DNA from: Cupriavidus gilardii
GTDB taxonomy: Bacteria; Pseudomonadota; Gammaproteobacteria; Burkholderiales; Burkholderiaceae
Assembly (NCBI RefSeq): GCF_013314895.1
Contig: NZ_JABTYE010000027.1
Coordinates: forward strand, 1-64,000
DNA length: 64,000 nt
Direction: 5' to 3'
Position 1 is the stretch's first letter, and each line of letters starts with the position of its first letter. Made by a program: the position numbers and the translations under genes. Below, piece by piece: positions 35,575-44,627 of the stretch. Below the pieces are notes generated by a model that was given only the letters and a program-made list of their open reading frames with translations, ran no database searches and was not told the origin of the DNA.

Positions 35575-36441
35575 ATGCACAACACCGTGACTTCGCAACG
35601 TCTTATCCGCGCGGGCCAGCTCGCCACCGCCTCGCTGCTGGCTGCACTGCTGGCCGCCTGCGCTTCCTCGCCGATGCCCGCGCCCGTGATCGACCGCACC
35701 GCCGGCGGCATGGGTACCGCGGCAGCGCCGATCGAGCCCGCGCCGCCCGGCTACTATCGGGTCAAGCGTGGCGATACGCTGTATCGCATCGCCCTCGAGA
35801 ACGGCCAGTCGTATCGCGATGTCGCGGCCTGGAACAATATCGTCAACGCCAATCAGATCGAGGTCGGCCAACTGCTGCGCATCGTGCCGCCGGGCGCGGA
35901 CGTCAATGCCGCGACCGGCGTTGCGACCATGCCGGTCGCGCCCGCCGCGGTGCAAGGCCAGCCGCTCGATCAGGCTGCGTTGCCGCCGGCCACCACGCCG
36001 GGCGCAAACGGCGCCGCGCCCGCCGGTGCTTCCGCTCCGGCCGCTGCCGGCACGAGCCCCGCAGCGGCGGCCAACGGCGAGGTCCAGCTGGCCTGGCCCG
36101 CGCGCGGTGCGCTGCTCGGACGCTTCGACGAAAAGGGCAACAAGGGCATCGATATCAGCGGTCAGCGCGGCGATGCGGTGCTCGCCGCGGATGACGGTCG
36201 GGTGATTCACGTAGGCCCCTTGCGCGGCTACGGGAATCTTGTCATCATCAAACACAACGAGACTTTTCTTACTGCCTACGGTCACAACGACAAGGTCGTC
36301 GTGACAGAGCAGGCAACGGTCCGCCGGGGTCAGAAGATTGCAGAGATGGGCAATACCGATGCCGATCGCGTGAAGCTGCATTTCGAGGTTCGCAGGAACG
36401 GGAAACCGGTCGATCCGATGCGGTACTTGCCGCCACAGTGA
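35575..36441 (+). CDS. nlpD: murein hydrolase activator NlpD (LysM, degenerate M23)
   Basis: A 288-residue outer-membrane lipoprotein with lipobox LLAAC (Cys29). A LysM peptidoglycan-binding domain (about 60-105, GDTLYRIALENGQ) is followed by an Ala/Pro linker and a LytM/M23 domain (about 175-288). The zinc site is degenerate: KGIDISGQ stands where active enzymes have HxGxD. It should therefore activate an amidase such as AmiC during cell separation rather than cut the wall itself. It sits directly before rpoS, as in other proteobacteria. Confidence 0.92.
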   Translation: MHNTVTSQRLIRAGQLATASLLAALLAACASSPMPAPVIDRTAGGMGTAAAPIEPAPPGYYRVKRGDTLYRIALENGQSYRDVAAWNNIVNANQIEVGQLLRIVPPGADVNAATGVATMPVAPAAVQGQPLDQAALPPATTPGANGAAPAGASAPAAAGTSPAAAANGEVQLAWPARGALLGRFDEKGNKGIDISGQRGDAVLAADDGRVIHVGPLRGYGNLVIIKHNETFLTAYGHNDKVVVTEQATVRRGQKIAEMGNTDADRVKLHFEVRRNGKPVDPMRYLPPQ

Positions 36442-36447
36442 GGGTTC

Positions 36448-37617
36448 ATGCCACGCCAGAAAACAGTCTCCTCCGGAACCGCCAGCCGCACCCGTCGTGC
36501 CAAGCAACCGGAAGCACGTTCTGGTGTGGCACATCGTGACGGCCAGGCCGATGGCTACGATCACGATCTGGCGGCCGAGCTGATTCCCCTGACCGACGAA
36601 CCGATCGCGCCCGGCGCTGGCTCCGTGGGTTTGCGCGAGGCCGATCTGATGGCCGACGACGGCGATGCGGTCGCGCGCGACGACGACGAGTCCGAGCGCG
36701 AGACCGACGAGGAAGAGGGCGCGACCGAAGCCGCGGTCGCGACCGAGCAGGACGAATTCCGCAGCGCCCTGCATACCGAACTCGCCGCCGATACCGTTCA
36801 GCACTATCTGAATCGCATCAGCATCAAGCCGCTGCTGTCGGCTCCCGAAGAACTCCATTTCTCGACGCTGGCCAAGGACGGCGATTTCTCCGCGCGTCAG
36901 GTCATGATCGAGCGCAACCTGCGCCTGGTGGTCAGCATCGCCAAGGGCTATCTGAATCGCGGCGTGCCGCTGCTCGATCTGATCGAAGAGGGCAACCTCG
37001 GCCTGATGCATGCCATCGAGAAATTCGATCCGTCGCGCGGCTTCCGTTTCTCGACCTATGCCACCTGGTGGATCCGCCAGAGCATCGAGCGCGCGATCAT
37101 GAATCAGGCGCGCACGGTCCGCTTGCCGGTGCACGTGATCCGCGAACTCAATCAGGTGCTGCGCGCCAAGCGCCATCTGGAGAAGGGCGGCACCGATGGG
37201 CGCGATGCCAGCCTCGAGGACATCGCGCACCTGCTCGGCAAGACCCCCGACGAAGTGCAGGACGTCCTCGCACTGAACGAACACACGACTTCGCTCGATA
37301 CGCCGTTCGATCTCGATCCGGGATCGAGCCTGCTCGACTTCCTGTCGGACGAGCACAATGCCGCGCCGGATCAGGAGGTCGCGCACCGCGAGCTCGAGAA
37401 CCTGATGAAGCTGTGGCTGGCGCGGCTGTCCGAGAAGCACCGCTATGTGGTCGAGCGCCGTTTCGGCCTGAACCATATCGAGCCGGCGACCCTGGAAGAA
37501 CTGGCCGAGGAGATGGGCCTGACGCGCGAGCGCGTGCGCCAGATCCAGCAGGAGGCGCTGGTCAAGCTCAAGCGGCATTTCGCTTCGCAAGGAGTGCGCA
37601 AGGACGCGGTTCTATGA
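36448..37617 (+). CDS. rpoS: RNA polymerase sigma factor RpoS
   Basis: A 389-residue stationary-phase and general-stress sigma factor. A variable acidic N-terminus (about 1-105) precedes region 1.2 (DTVQHYLNRISIKPLL). Region 2 has LIEEGNLGLMHAIEKFDPS and the melting/-10 segment YATWWIRQSIERAI. Region 3 follows, and region 4 contains the -35 helix-turn-helix LEELAEEMGLTRERVRQIQ. It starts six bases after nlpD and its stop overlaps the start of the exonuclease gene (ATGA). Confidence 0.96.
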   Translation: MPRQKTVSSGTASRTRRAKQPEARSGVAHRDGQADGYDHDLAAELIPLTDEPIAPGAGSVGLREADLMADDGDAVARDDDESERETDEEEGATEAAVATEQDEFRSALHTELAADTVQHYLNRISIKPLLSAPEELHFSTLAKDGDFSARQVMIERNLRLVVSIAKGYLNRGVPLLDLIEEGNLGLMHAIEKFDPSRGFRFSTYATWWIRQSIERAIMNQARTVRLPVHVIRELNQVLRAKRHLEKGGTDGRDASLEDIAHLLGKTPDEVQDVLALNEHTTSLDTPFDLDPGSSLLDFLSDEHNAAPDQEVAHRELENLMKLWLARLSEKHRYVVERRFGLNHIEPATLEELAEEMGLTRERVRQIQQEALVKLKRHFASQGVRKDAVL

Positions 37618-38456
37618 CGCCTGTGCTGGTATTCGACATCGAGACGGTTCCCGATGTCGCCGGCCTGCGCCGTCTGCACGATCATCCGCCGACCCTCAGC
37701 GATGCCGAGGTCGCGGAGCTGGCCTTCGCGGCGCGCCGCGAAAAGACCGGCAGCGATTTTCTCCCGCTGCATTTGCAACGCGTGGTGGCGATCTCCTGCG
37801 TGCTGCGTCGAACCCAGCGCGACGGCACGGCGTTGTTCCATGTCGGTTCGCTCGGCAGCGAAGACGATGGCGAAGCGACGCTGATCCAGCGCTTCTACGA
37901 ACTGATCGCACGCTACAGTCCGCAACTGGTGTCATGGAACGGCGGCGGCTTCGATCTGCCGGTGCTGCACTATCGCGGGCTGGTCCACGGCGTTACCGCG
38001 CCCCGCTACTGGGAAATGGGCGAGGGCCGCGACGACGACAGCCGCGACTTCAAGTGGAACAACTACATCAGCCGCTACCACATGCGGCATCTGGACCTGA
38101 TGGATTTGCTGGCGATGTACCAGCCGCGTGCCAGCGCGCCGCTCGACGATCTCGCCAGGCTGTGCGGATTTCCAGGCAAGATGGGGATGGACGGCAGCAA
38201 GGTGTGGGAAGCGTTCCAGCAGGGGCAGATCGGTGCGATCCGTGCCTACTGCGAGACCGACGTCGTCAATACCTATCTGATGTACTGCCGCTTCCAGATG
38301 ATGCGCGGCGGCCTGACGCCGCGCGAGTTCGATGCCGAGGTCGAACTGGTGCAGGAATCGCTGGCGGAACTGCCCGGACCGCAATGGATGGAATATCTGC
38401 GGGCCTTCCAGCTGCAGCCGTCGAGCCGCGTGGCCGACGACGAAGAGATCGACTGA
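37614..38456 (+). CDS. PolB-type 3'-5' exonuclease family protein
   Basis: A 280-residue predicted DEDDy exonuclease. Exo I is FDIETVPD (Asp8, Glu10), Exo II is SWNGGGFDLPVL, and Exo III is YCETDVVNTY with the Tyr-x3-Asp pattern. The family (DNA_pol_B_exo2-like) is stand-alone and resembles the proofreading domain of family B polymerases. The start codon overlaps the rpoS stop. It is therefore probably made with RpoS and may serve DNA or RNA maintenance in stationary phase; that role is inferred. Confidence 0.82.
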   Translation: MTPVLVFDIETVPDVAGLRRLHDHPPTLSDAEVAELAFAARREKTGSDFLPLHLQRVVAISCVLRRTQRDGTALFHVGSLGSEDDGEATLIQRFYELIARYSPQLVSWNGGGFDLPVLHYRGLVHGVTAPRYWEMGEGRDDDSRDFKWNNYISRYHMRHLDLMDLLAMYQPRASAPLDDLARLCGFPGKMGMDGSKVWEAFQQGQIGAIRAYCETDVVNTYLMYCRFQMMRGGLTPREFDAEVELVQESLAELPGPQWMEYLRAFQLQPSSRVADDEEID

Positions 38457-38476
38457 ACGGTCCGGCGTCGCCGGTC

Positions 38477-38525
38477 TCTCGCTTCTCGCTTCTCGCTTCT
38501 CGCTTCTCGCTTCTCGCTTCTCGCC
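38477..38525 (+). repeat. 7-bp tandem repeat, about seven copies
   Basis: The unit TCTCGCT is repeated six times perfectly plus once with a change, in the gap between the convergent exonuclease and EEP-family genes. The period is not a multiple of three and the tract is non-coding. Confidence 0.88.
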
Positions 38526-38576
38526 TTTCGTCTCTTGCTTCGTTTCGCCTCCGCTTGACTCCCCGTTGTACCTTCC

Positions 38577-39437
38577 TTATTCGAAGTCCCGCAGCGACAG
38601 GTGCACTGGCTGATGGTCCGACGCCTGCGTGCTGCCGTCGACCTCGCAGCGAACCAGCTGTCCCAGCAGATCCTCGGTCACCAGCATGAAATCGCAGGCG
38701 AAGGGCGGTTCGTTCCATTGCGCCTTGTCGTAAAGCGCGCAGGTCGGAGCGTGCGGCTGTCCGGGATGCAGATGCAGCCAGGCATCGCGCCACGCCGGCG
38801 TGCCGTCGTCGAACGGCGCGGTCAGGCGCCGGTAGGCCGTGTCGTCGGGCTTGCTGTTGAAGTCGCCGCAGAGGATGGCGCTGGCCGGGCGTGCCTCGGG
38901 CGTGAACGGACCGAAGCGCCGCTCCGCCGGACCTGGCCGCGCCGCATGCTGGCACGCCTCGACATGCCAGGCGCGTAGCGCTTCGGCCTGCGCATTGCGC
39001 TGCAGGGCCGAGTAGTACTCCAGATGCGTGCAGATGACGCGCAGCCGCCCGGTGCCGACGACGACCGTGGCTTCCAGCGCGACGCGCGGCATCGAGGCGA
39101 CGGCAGGATCGGAGGGCCAGGGCAACGCATGGCGAAACACCTCGCACACCGGCAGGCGGGTTGCAATCAGATTGCCGAACTGGCGCGGCGTGCCATCCGC
39201 CGCGAAGCGGTCGACGCCAGGCGCGTACAGCAGGTGGTAGCCGGGCAGCAGCGCGGCCAGCTCGGCGACCTGGTCCGCGCCCGGATTGCCCGGCATCTCG
39301 CCGAAGCCGCGTGTCACCTCCTGCAGGCACAGCACGTCGAAGTCGGCCAGCGCCCGCAGCGTCGACACGGTGCGGGCGAGGTCGACCTCGCCATCGCAGC
39401 CTCGCCCCCACTGGATATTCCAGTTGATCAGTTCCAT
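38577..39437 (-). CDS. endonuclease/exonuclease/phosphatase (EEP) family protein
   Basis: A 286-residue metal-dependent hydrolase of the DNase I-like fold. Motifs in order are INWNIQWG, VLCLQEVTR with the metal-binding Glu, CTHLEYY, CGDFNSKPDD and the terminal SDHQPV. There is no signal peptide, so it is cytoplasmic. Family members act on DNA, phosphoinositides or other phosphodiesters, and the substrate cannot be told here. The ATG at 39437 is chosen because MELINWNIQW begins the first conserved strand; the upstream frame to 39533 is arginine-rich and reaches into the divergent rlmD promoter. Confidence 0.83.
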   Translation of the reverse strand: MELINWNIQWGRGCDGEVDLARTVSTLRALADFDVLCLQEVTRGFGEMPGNPGADQVAELAALLPGYHLLYAPGVDRFAADGTPRQFGNLIATRLPVCEVFRHALPWPSDPAVASMPRVALEATVVVGTGRLRVICTHLEYYSALQRNAQAEALRAWHVEACQHAARPGPAERRFGPFTPEARPASAILCGDFNSKPDDTAYRRLTAPFDDGTPAWRDAWLHLHPGQPHAPTCALYDKAQWNEPPFACDFMLVTEDLLGQLVRCEVDGSTQASDHQPVHLSLRDFE

Positions 39438-39514
39438 CGCTTGCCTCTCCCGGCACGGTTCGCTGCGCGCGGACCGCACCGCCGTCGTGTCCGTTCGGGT
39501 CGCGGCGACTGGTC

Positions 39515-39520
39515 TACAAT
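39515..39520 (+). promoter_or_regulatory. -10 element for rlmD
   Basis: TACAAT lies 35 bases before the proposed GTG start of rlmD. It excludes the longer reading frame that begins upstream of it. Confidence 0.45.
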
Positions 39521-39555
39521 CGCGCTTTCGCAAAACAATACGTCAGGTCCCGCTG

Positions 39556-41016
39556 GTGTCTCAAGCCGTGTCTTCCCCGCAATCCACCCCCGAGCCGGTG
39601 CAGCAGCCGGTCGCCTCGCCCGCTCCCGCTCGCAAGCGGGGCGCCGCCGCCGCACCTGCCGCCGGCGCCGAGGCCCAGGCCCACCCGACCGTGAAGATCG
39701 ACAGCCTCGACATGGAGGCGCGCGGTGTCGGACGTTTGGTGAACGAGGACGGGACGCCTGGCAAGGTCGTGTTTGTCGAGGGCGCGCTGCCGGGCGAGAC
39801 GGTGGCCTACCAAAGCTATCGCCGCAAGCCGAGCTTCGAACAGGCGCATCTGGTCGAGGTCCGTGAGCCGTCGGTGATGCGGGTGCAGCCGGGATGCGCG
39901 AATTTTGGCGTCTGCGGCGGCTGTTCGATGCAGCACCTGGACGCGCGGGCCCAGCTGGCGATCAAGCAGCGCGTGCTGGAAGACAATCTGTGGCATCTCG
40001 CCAAGGTGCGGCCCGAGATGGTATTCCGGCCGATTGCCGGGCCCGACTGGGGCTATCGCTACCGCGCCCGCCTCACGGTGCGTCACGTGGCGAAGAAGGG
40101 CGGGGTGCTGGTGGGCTTCCACGAGCGCAAGAGCAGCTATGTGGCCGACATGACCACTTGCGAGGTGCTGCCGCCGCACGTGTCCGCGCTGCTGGTGCCG
40201 CTGCGCGAGCTGGTGGCCGGACTGTCGATTCGCGACCGGATGCCGCAGATCGAGCTCGCGGTCGGGCAGGATGTGACCGCGCTGGTCCTGCGGATCCTCG
40301 AGCCGCTCAACGATGCCGACCGCGATCTGCTGCGCGCCTTCGCCGACCGCCACGACGTGCAGTTCTGGCTGCAGCCCAAAGGCCCGGACACGGTGGTGCC
40401 GTTCTATCCGCTCGATCGGGAACTGGCCTACACGCTGCCGGAATTCGGCATCCGCATGCCGTTCAAGCCGACCGACTTCACCCAGGTCAACCATCAGATC
40501 AATCGCGTGCTGATCAAGCGCGCGCTGCGCCTGCTCGACGCGCAGCCGGGCGACCGGTTGCTGGACCTGTTCTGCGGCATCGGCAACTTCACGCTGCCGC
40601 TGGCGACGCAAGGGCGCGAGGTGATGGGCATCGAGGGCAGCGAGGCGCTGACGGCGCGGGCGCTGGCCAATGCACAGTACAACGGCCTGGCCCACAAGGT
40701 TGGCTTTGCCTGCCGCAATCTGTTCGAGGTGAGCGCCGACGATATCGCGGCGCTCGGCCGCTTCGACCGCTGGCTGGTCGATCCGCCGCGCGAAGGCGCG
40801 CTGGCGGTCAGCAAGGCGCTGGCCGAGCTGGCGCAGGCCGGCAGCGACGTGCTGCCGGGGCGCATCGTCTATGTGTCGTGCAATCCGGCCACGCTGGCGC
40901 GCGATGCCGGCCTGCTGGTGCACGAGGCCGGCTACCGGCTGCGCGGCGCGGGCGTGGTCAACATGTTCCCGCACACCTCGCACGTCGAGTCGATCGCGGT
41001 GTTCGAGCGGGGTTGA
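39556..41016 (+). CDS. rlmD: 23S rRNA (uracil-1939 C5)-methyltransferase RlmD
   Basis: A 486-residue TrmA/RumA-family methyltransferase. An Ala/Pro-rich N-terminus (1-55) precedes a TRAM-type domain (KIDSLDMEARGVGRL). The four-cysteine iron-sulfur set is CANFGVCGGC plus TTCEVLPP. The SAM-binding segment is LLDLFCGIGNFTLPLA, and the catalytic region has VDPPREGA with the nucleophilic cysteine in YVSCNPATLARD. I chose the GTG at 39556 because it is the first start after the predicted promoter; the exact start is uncertain. It is divergent from the EEP gene. Confidence 0.9.
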   Translation: MSQAVSSPQSTPEPVQQPVASPAPARKRGAAAAPAAGAEAQAHPTVKIDSLDMEARGVGRLVNEDGTPGKVVFVEGALPGETVAYQSYRRKPSFEQAHLVEVREPSVMRVQPGCANFGVCGGCSMQHLDARAQLAIKQRVLEDNLWHLAKVRPEMVFRPIAGPDWGYRYRARLTVRHVAKKGGVLVGFHERKSSYVADMTTCEVLPPHVSALLVPLRELVAGLSIRDRMPQIELAVGQDVTALVLRILEPLNDADRDLLRAFADRHDVQFWLQPKGPDTVVPFYPLDRELAYTLPEFGIRMPFKPTDFTQVNHQINRVLIKRALRLLDAQPGDRLLDLFCGIGNFTLPLATQGREVMGIEGSEALTARALANAQYNGLAHKVGFACRNLFEVSADDIAALGRFDRWLVDPPREGALAVSKALAELAQAGSDVLPGRIVYVSCNPATLARDAGLLVHEAGYRLRGAGVVNMFPHTSHVESIAVFERG

Positions 41017-41054
41017 CGGGCAGGGGCCGGCGACGTGCGAGTCGCCCGCCAGGC

Positions 41055-41085
41055 AATAAAAAAGGGCCGGCATTGCCGGCCCTTC
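41055..41085 (-). terminator. intrinsic terminator of the Bax-inhibitor-1 gene
   Basis: A 10-bp stem AAGGGCCGGC/GCCGGCCCTT (41062-41084) with a three-base loop is followed on the minus strand by TTTTTTATT. It lies between convergent rlmD and yccA-like genes and may serve both. Confidence 0.85.
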
Positions 41086-41107
41086 GCCATCGTGGTGAAG
41101 CGATCGC

Positions 41108-41812
41108 TTATTCGCGGTTGCCGCCGAAGATGCCCAGCAGCGCCAGCAGGTTGGCGAACACGTTGTAGACGTCCAGGTAGATCGCCAGCGTCGCGGTGAT
41201 GTAGTTGGTCTCGCCGCCGTTCACCACACGCTGCACGTCGTACAGCATGTAGGCCGAGAAGATGCCGATCGCGATCACCGAAACGGTGATCATCAGCGAG
41301 GGCAGCTGCAGCCAGATGTTGGCCACCGAGGCAAGGATCAGCAGGATCACGCCCACGAACAGGAATTTGCCCAGGTTCGAGAAATCGCGCTTGCTGACCG
41401 TGGCGATGGTGGCCATCGCGGCGAAGATCGTGGCGGTGCCGCCGAACGCATACATGATCAGCGCCGGGCCGTTGGAGAACTGCAATACCGCGCCGATCAG
41501 CCGCGACAGCATCAGGCCCATGAAGAATGTGAAGGCCAGCAGCAGCACGACGCCCATGGCGCTGTTCTTGGTCTTTTCGATCGCGAAGAAGAAGCCGAAG
41601 GCGATCGCGAGGAACAGGATCAGCGACAGGCCCGGGCTCGCGGCCATGAAGCTGAAGCCGGTGGCTACGCCGATCCAGGCGCCGAGCACGGTCGGCACCA
41701 TCGACAGCGCCAGCAGCCAGTAGGTATTGCGCAGGACCCGATTGCGGACGCTGACGGCTCCCGCCGTCGCGCCGGCATTGCCGAAACCATAGGTGTTCAG
41801 CTTGTCGTTCAT
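41108..41812 (-). CDS. Bax inhibitor-1 / YccA family membrane protein
   Basis: A 234-residue integral inner-membrane protein with seven hydrophobic helices. It is of the BI-1 family, which includes E. coli YccA (a modulator of FtsH) and YbhL. FtsH partners HflK and HflC are also encoded in this window, so a link to FtsH control is plausible but not shown. I took the ATG at 41812, with AGGAG seven bases upstream; the frame to 41884 adds unconserved sequence. It ends at a strong hairpin terminator. Confidence 0.88.
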   Translation of the reverse strand: MNDKLNTYGFGNAGATAGAVSVRNRVLRNTYWLLALSMVPTVLGAWIGVATGFSFMAASPGLSLILFLAIAFGFFFAIEKTKNSAMGVVLLLAFTFFMGLMLSRLIGAVLQFSNGPALIMYAFGGTATIFAAMATIATVSKRDFSNLGKFLFVGVILLILASVANIWLQLPSLMITVSVIAIGIFSAYMLYDVQRVVNGGETNYITATLAIYLDVYNVFANLLALLGIFGGNRE

Positions 41813-42147
41813 GATGACTCCTATTTGAAGGGCGGTGCCGGAAGCGCCGGCGGACACCTCGCCAATGTGGCATCGTCCTTGCACGATTGCAAGTGCTGAG
41901 TGCTGTACTCGGCACTAAAAAATCGCGAAACCGTCGAGGAACAGATGAGGCGCTTACGATGCCTTGGATCGGCAGGATGGACCGGTGTTCCCGTCCCTTT
42001 GTCCCATATCGGAGCGATGGTGCGCCGCGATAATCTACGGAATGCCGTTCCTTTCGTTTCCCGGCGCCAGTTCTCGAAACGATCGGGGTCTCGTGCTAGA
42101 ATCTTGCGTTTCCCAATCTGGTAACCCCTTCATTTTTCGGAGTTTTT
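41813..42147. other. divergent intergenic region between the BI-1 gene and ndk
   Basis: This gap holds a 10-bp inverted repeat AGTGCTGAGT/ACTCGGCACT (41892-41916, one wobble). TTGCAA on the minus strand is a -35 candidate for the BI-1 gene, and the ndk -10 lies at the right end. No gene is seen. Confidence 0.5.
42094..42102 (+). promoter_or_regulatory. extended -10 promoter of ndk
   Basis: TGC-TAGAAT lies about 45 bases before the ndk start. The same element precedes hflK. The -35 is poor, as is common with extended -10 promoters. Confidence 0.55.
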
Positions 42148-42573
42148 ATGGCGATCGAACGCACTCTGTCGATTATCAAGCCGGATGCCGTGGCCAAGAA
42201 CGTCATCGGTCAGATCTACGCCCGTTTCGAAGGCGCTGGCCTGAAGATCGTGGCTGCCAAGATGGCACACCTGTCGCGCGGCGAAGCCGAGCAGTTCTAT
42301 GCAGTGCACAAGGAGCGTCCGTTCTTCAAGGATCTGGTCGACTTCATGATCTCCGGCCCGGTGATGATCCAGGTGCTGGAAGGCGAGAACGCGATCGCCA
42401 AGAACCGTGAGCTGATGGGCGCCACCGACCCGAAGAAGGCCGAGAAGGGCACCATCCGCGCCGATTTCGCCGACAGCATCGACGCCAACGCCGTGCACGG
42501 CTCGGACGCTCCCGAGACCGCGGCCGCGGAAGTGGCGTTCTTCTTCCCCGGCATGAACGTTTACTCGCGCTGA
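42148..42573 (+). CDS. ndk: nucleoside diphosphate kinase
   Basis: A 141-residue kinase that moves the gamma phosphate between nucleoside triphosphates and diphosphates through a phosphohistidine. The invariant NAVHGSD motif gives the catalytic His117, and the start MAIERTLSIIKPDAV is typical. The length is normal. It leads the block ndk-rlmN-pilF-rodZ-ispG-hisS, and rlmN begins within 55 bases. Confidence 0.97.
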   Translation: MAIERTLSIIKPDAVAKNVIGQIYARFEGAGLKIVAAKMAHLSRGEAEQFYAVHKERPFFKDLVDFMISGPVMIQVLEGENAIAKNRELMGATDPKKAEKGTIRADFADSIDANAVHGSDAPETAAAEVAFFFPGMNVYSR

Positions 42574-42627
42574 TTGTCTGGCCTGAACCCGGACACTAGA
42601 CTGCTACCCGAAGCCCCCGCTGCCGTC

Positions 42628-43776
42628 ATGAACGCTCTCGTCAACCTGCTCGATCTGGATGCGGACGGGCTCGCCACCTATTGCGGCGAGCTCGGCGAGA
42701 AGCCGTTTCGCGCGCGGCAGCTGCAGCGCTGGATCCACCAGTTCGGCGCCAGCCAGTTCGACCAGATGTCGGACCTGGCCAAATCGCTGCGCCAGAAGCT
42801 GGCCACGCGCGCCGAAATCCGCGCGCCGTCCGTGATCACCGACCATCTGTCGGCGGACGGCACGCGCAAGTGGCTGCTGGACGTGGGCAACGGCAATGCG
42901 GTCGAAACGGTGTACATCCCCGAGGAAACGCGCGGCACGCTGTGCGTTTCCTCGCAGGCCGGCTGCGCGGTCAATTGCCGCTTCTGTTCCACCGGCAAGC
43001 AGGGCTTCTCGCGCAATCTGACCACCGGCGAGATCATTGGCCAGCTGTGGATGGCCGAATTTGCGATGCGCACCCAGCTGGGGCGTGGTCCGAAGGACGA
43101 TCGCGTGATCTCGAACGTGGTGATGATGGGCATGGGCGAGCCGCTGCTGAACTACGACCAGGTCGTGCCGGCGATGCGCTTGATGCTTGACGACAACGCC
43201 TACGGGCTGTCGCGCCGCCGTGTCACGCTGTCCACCTCCGGCGTGGTGCCGATGATGGACCGCCTGGCGAAGGACCTGCCGGTCGCGCTGGCGGTGTCGC
43301 TGCATGCGTCCAACGATGCGCTGCGCGACGGGCTGGTGCCGCTGAACCGCAAGTACCCGCTGGCCGAACTGATGGCGGCCTGCCGCCGCTATCTGGAGTT
43401 CGCCCCGCGCGACTTCATCACCTTCGAATACTGCATGCTGGACGGCGTCAACGACGGGGTCGAGCATGCGCGGGAATTGTTGAAGCTGGTGGCCGACGTG
43501 CCATGCAAGTTCAACCTGATCCCGTTCAATCCCTTCCCCGAGTCGGGGCTCAAGCGCTCGAACAACGAGCAGATCCGGCGTTTCGCCCAGGTGCTGATGG
43601 ACGCCGGCATCGTGACGACGATCCGCAAGACCCGTGGCGACGATATCGACGCCGCCTGCGGCCAGCTCGCCGCCGAGGGTCGCGTGCAGGATCGCACCCG
43701 GCTTGCCGAGCGCGGCCGCTTCGGCAAGATTCCGCCGGTGGTGGCGGCGCCGGGCGGGGAGGCGCGATCTGCATGA
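42628..43776 (+). CDS. rlmN: dual-specificity rRNA/tRNA adenine-C2 methyltransferase RlmN
   Basis: A 382-residue radical SAM enzyme that methylates C2 of A2503 in 23S rRNA and A37 in certain tRNAs. The iron-sulfur motif CxxxCxxC is formed by Cys113, Cys117 and Cys120. The catalytic methyl-bearing cysteine lies near the end in DIDAACGQL. I chose the ATG at 42628 (MNALVNLLDLD). A TTG at 42574 directly abutting ndk would add 18 unconserved residues. Its stop overlaps the pilF start. Confidence 0.95.
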   Translation: MNALVNLLDLDADGLATYCGELGEKPFRARQLQRWIHQFGASQFDQMSDLAKSLRQKLATRAEIRAPSVITDHLSADGTRKWLLDVGNGNAVETVYIPEETRGTLCVSSQAGCAVNCRFCSTGKQGFSRNLTTGEIIGQLWMAEFAMRTQLGRGPKDDRVISNVVMMGMGEPLLNYDQVVPAMRLMLDDNAYGLSRRRVTLSTSGVVPMMDRLAKDLPVALAVSLHASNDALRDGLVPLNRKYPLAELMAACRRYLEFAPRDFITFEYCMLDGVNDGVEHARELLKLVADVPCKFNLIPFNPFPESGLKRSNNEQIRRFAQVLMDAGIVTTIRKTRGDDIDAACGQLAAEGRVQDRTRLAERGRFGKIPPVVAAPGGEARSA

Positions 43777-44627
43777 GGCGTCTGCCTGCCGGTCTGCCCG
43801 CCGTGGTTCTGGCCGGGCTGGCACTGCTGACTGCGTGCCAGTCGACCGGCACGCCCGCCACCCGAGGCACGCCGGGACAACAGGCGCCGCAGTCGAGGGA
43901 CGCCAGCCCCGCACCGGCCGATGCGCATCAGCGTGCGGCGCTGCGGCTGCAGCTGGCCTCCGGCTACCTGCAGGCCGGGCAGAGCGCGATCGCGCTCGAT
44001 GAGGCCCGGCAGGCGATTGCGCTCGATCCCGCCCTGACCGACGCCTATCACGTGCAGGCGCTGGCGCAGATGGCGCTGCGGCGGCCCGCCGAGGCCGAGC
44101 AGAGCTTTCGGGCCGCGCTGTCGCGCCGCCAGGACGACGGCGATCTGCTGAACAACTATGGCTGGCTGCTGTGCGAGCAGGGACGCTATGCCGAGGCGCT
44201 GACTCAGCTGCAACGCGCGGTGGCGGCGCCTTCGACCGGCGGCGCAGCCAGGATGCTGACGAGCCTGGGTGCCTGCCAGTTGCGCCAGGGCGATCTGGAG
44301 GCGGCACACCGCAGCCTGACCAGCGCACTCGCGCAGCCGGGCCCGACGGCGAGCGCCGAAACGGCCGACGCGGCGACGCGCGCCGCCGCGCAGACCCAGC
44401 TCGGTCTGCTGTATTGGAAGCAGGGCGATCTGCCGCGGGCTCGCGCCGAGGTGGCGCAAGTCAACGCAGGACGCTTCGCCAGTCCGGCCTCGCTGTGGCT
44501 GGGCGCCCGCATTGCGCACCGCGAGGGAGACGCGGCCGCACAACAGGCATTGCTGGCGCAATTACATAAGCGCTTCCCGGACTCACGGGAGTCGAGCGCA
44601 TACCAACAAGGAGCACGGGATGAATGA
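43773..44627 (+). CDS. pilF: type IV pilus biogenesis lipoprotein PilF/PilW (TPR)
   Basis: A 284-residue outer-membrane lipoprotein with lipobox LTAC (Cys22). It contains about five tetratricopeptide repeats, for example the stretches around YLQAGQSAIALDEARQAIAL and NNYGWLLCEQGRYAEALTQL. In pilus systems this pilotin is needed to place and multimerise the PilQ secretin. The position between rlmN and a RodZ-like gene is the conserved one. The ATG overlaps the rlmN stop, so the frame reaching back into rlmN is rejected. Confidence 0.88.
   Translation: MRRLPAGLPAVVLAGLALLTACQSTGTPATRGTPGQQAPQSRDASPAPADAHQRAALRLQLASGYLQAGQSAIALDEARQAIALDPALTDAYHVQALAQMALRRPAEAEQSFRAALSRRQDDGDLLNNYGWLLCEQGRYAEALTQLQRAVAAPSTGGAARMLTSLGACQLRQGDLEAAHRSLTSALAQPGPTASAETADAATRAAAQTQLGLLYWKQGDLPRARAEVAQVNAGRFASPASLWLGARIAHREGDAAAQQALLAQLHKRFPDSRESSAYQQGARDE

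Noticed and set aside
43503..44627. Longer PilF beginning inside rlmN
   Set aside because: The lipoprotein signal starts at 43773 and overlaps the rlmN stop. The extension is out-of-frame rlmN sequence.
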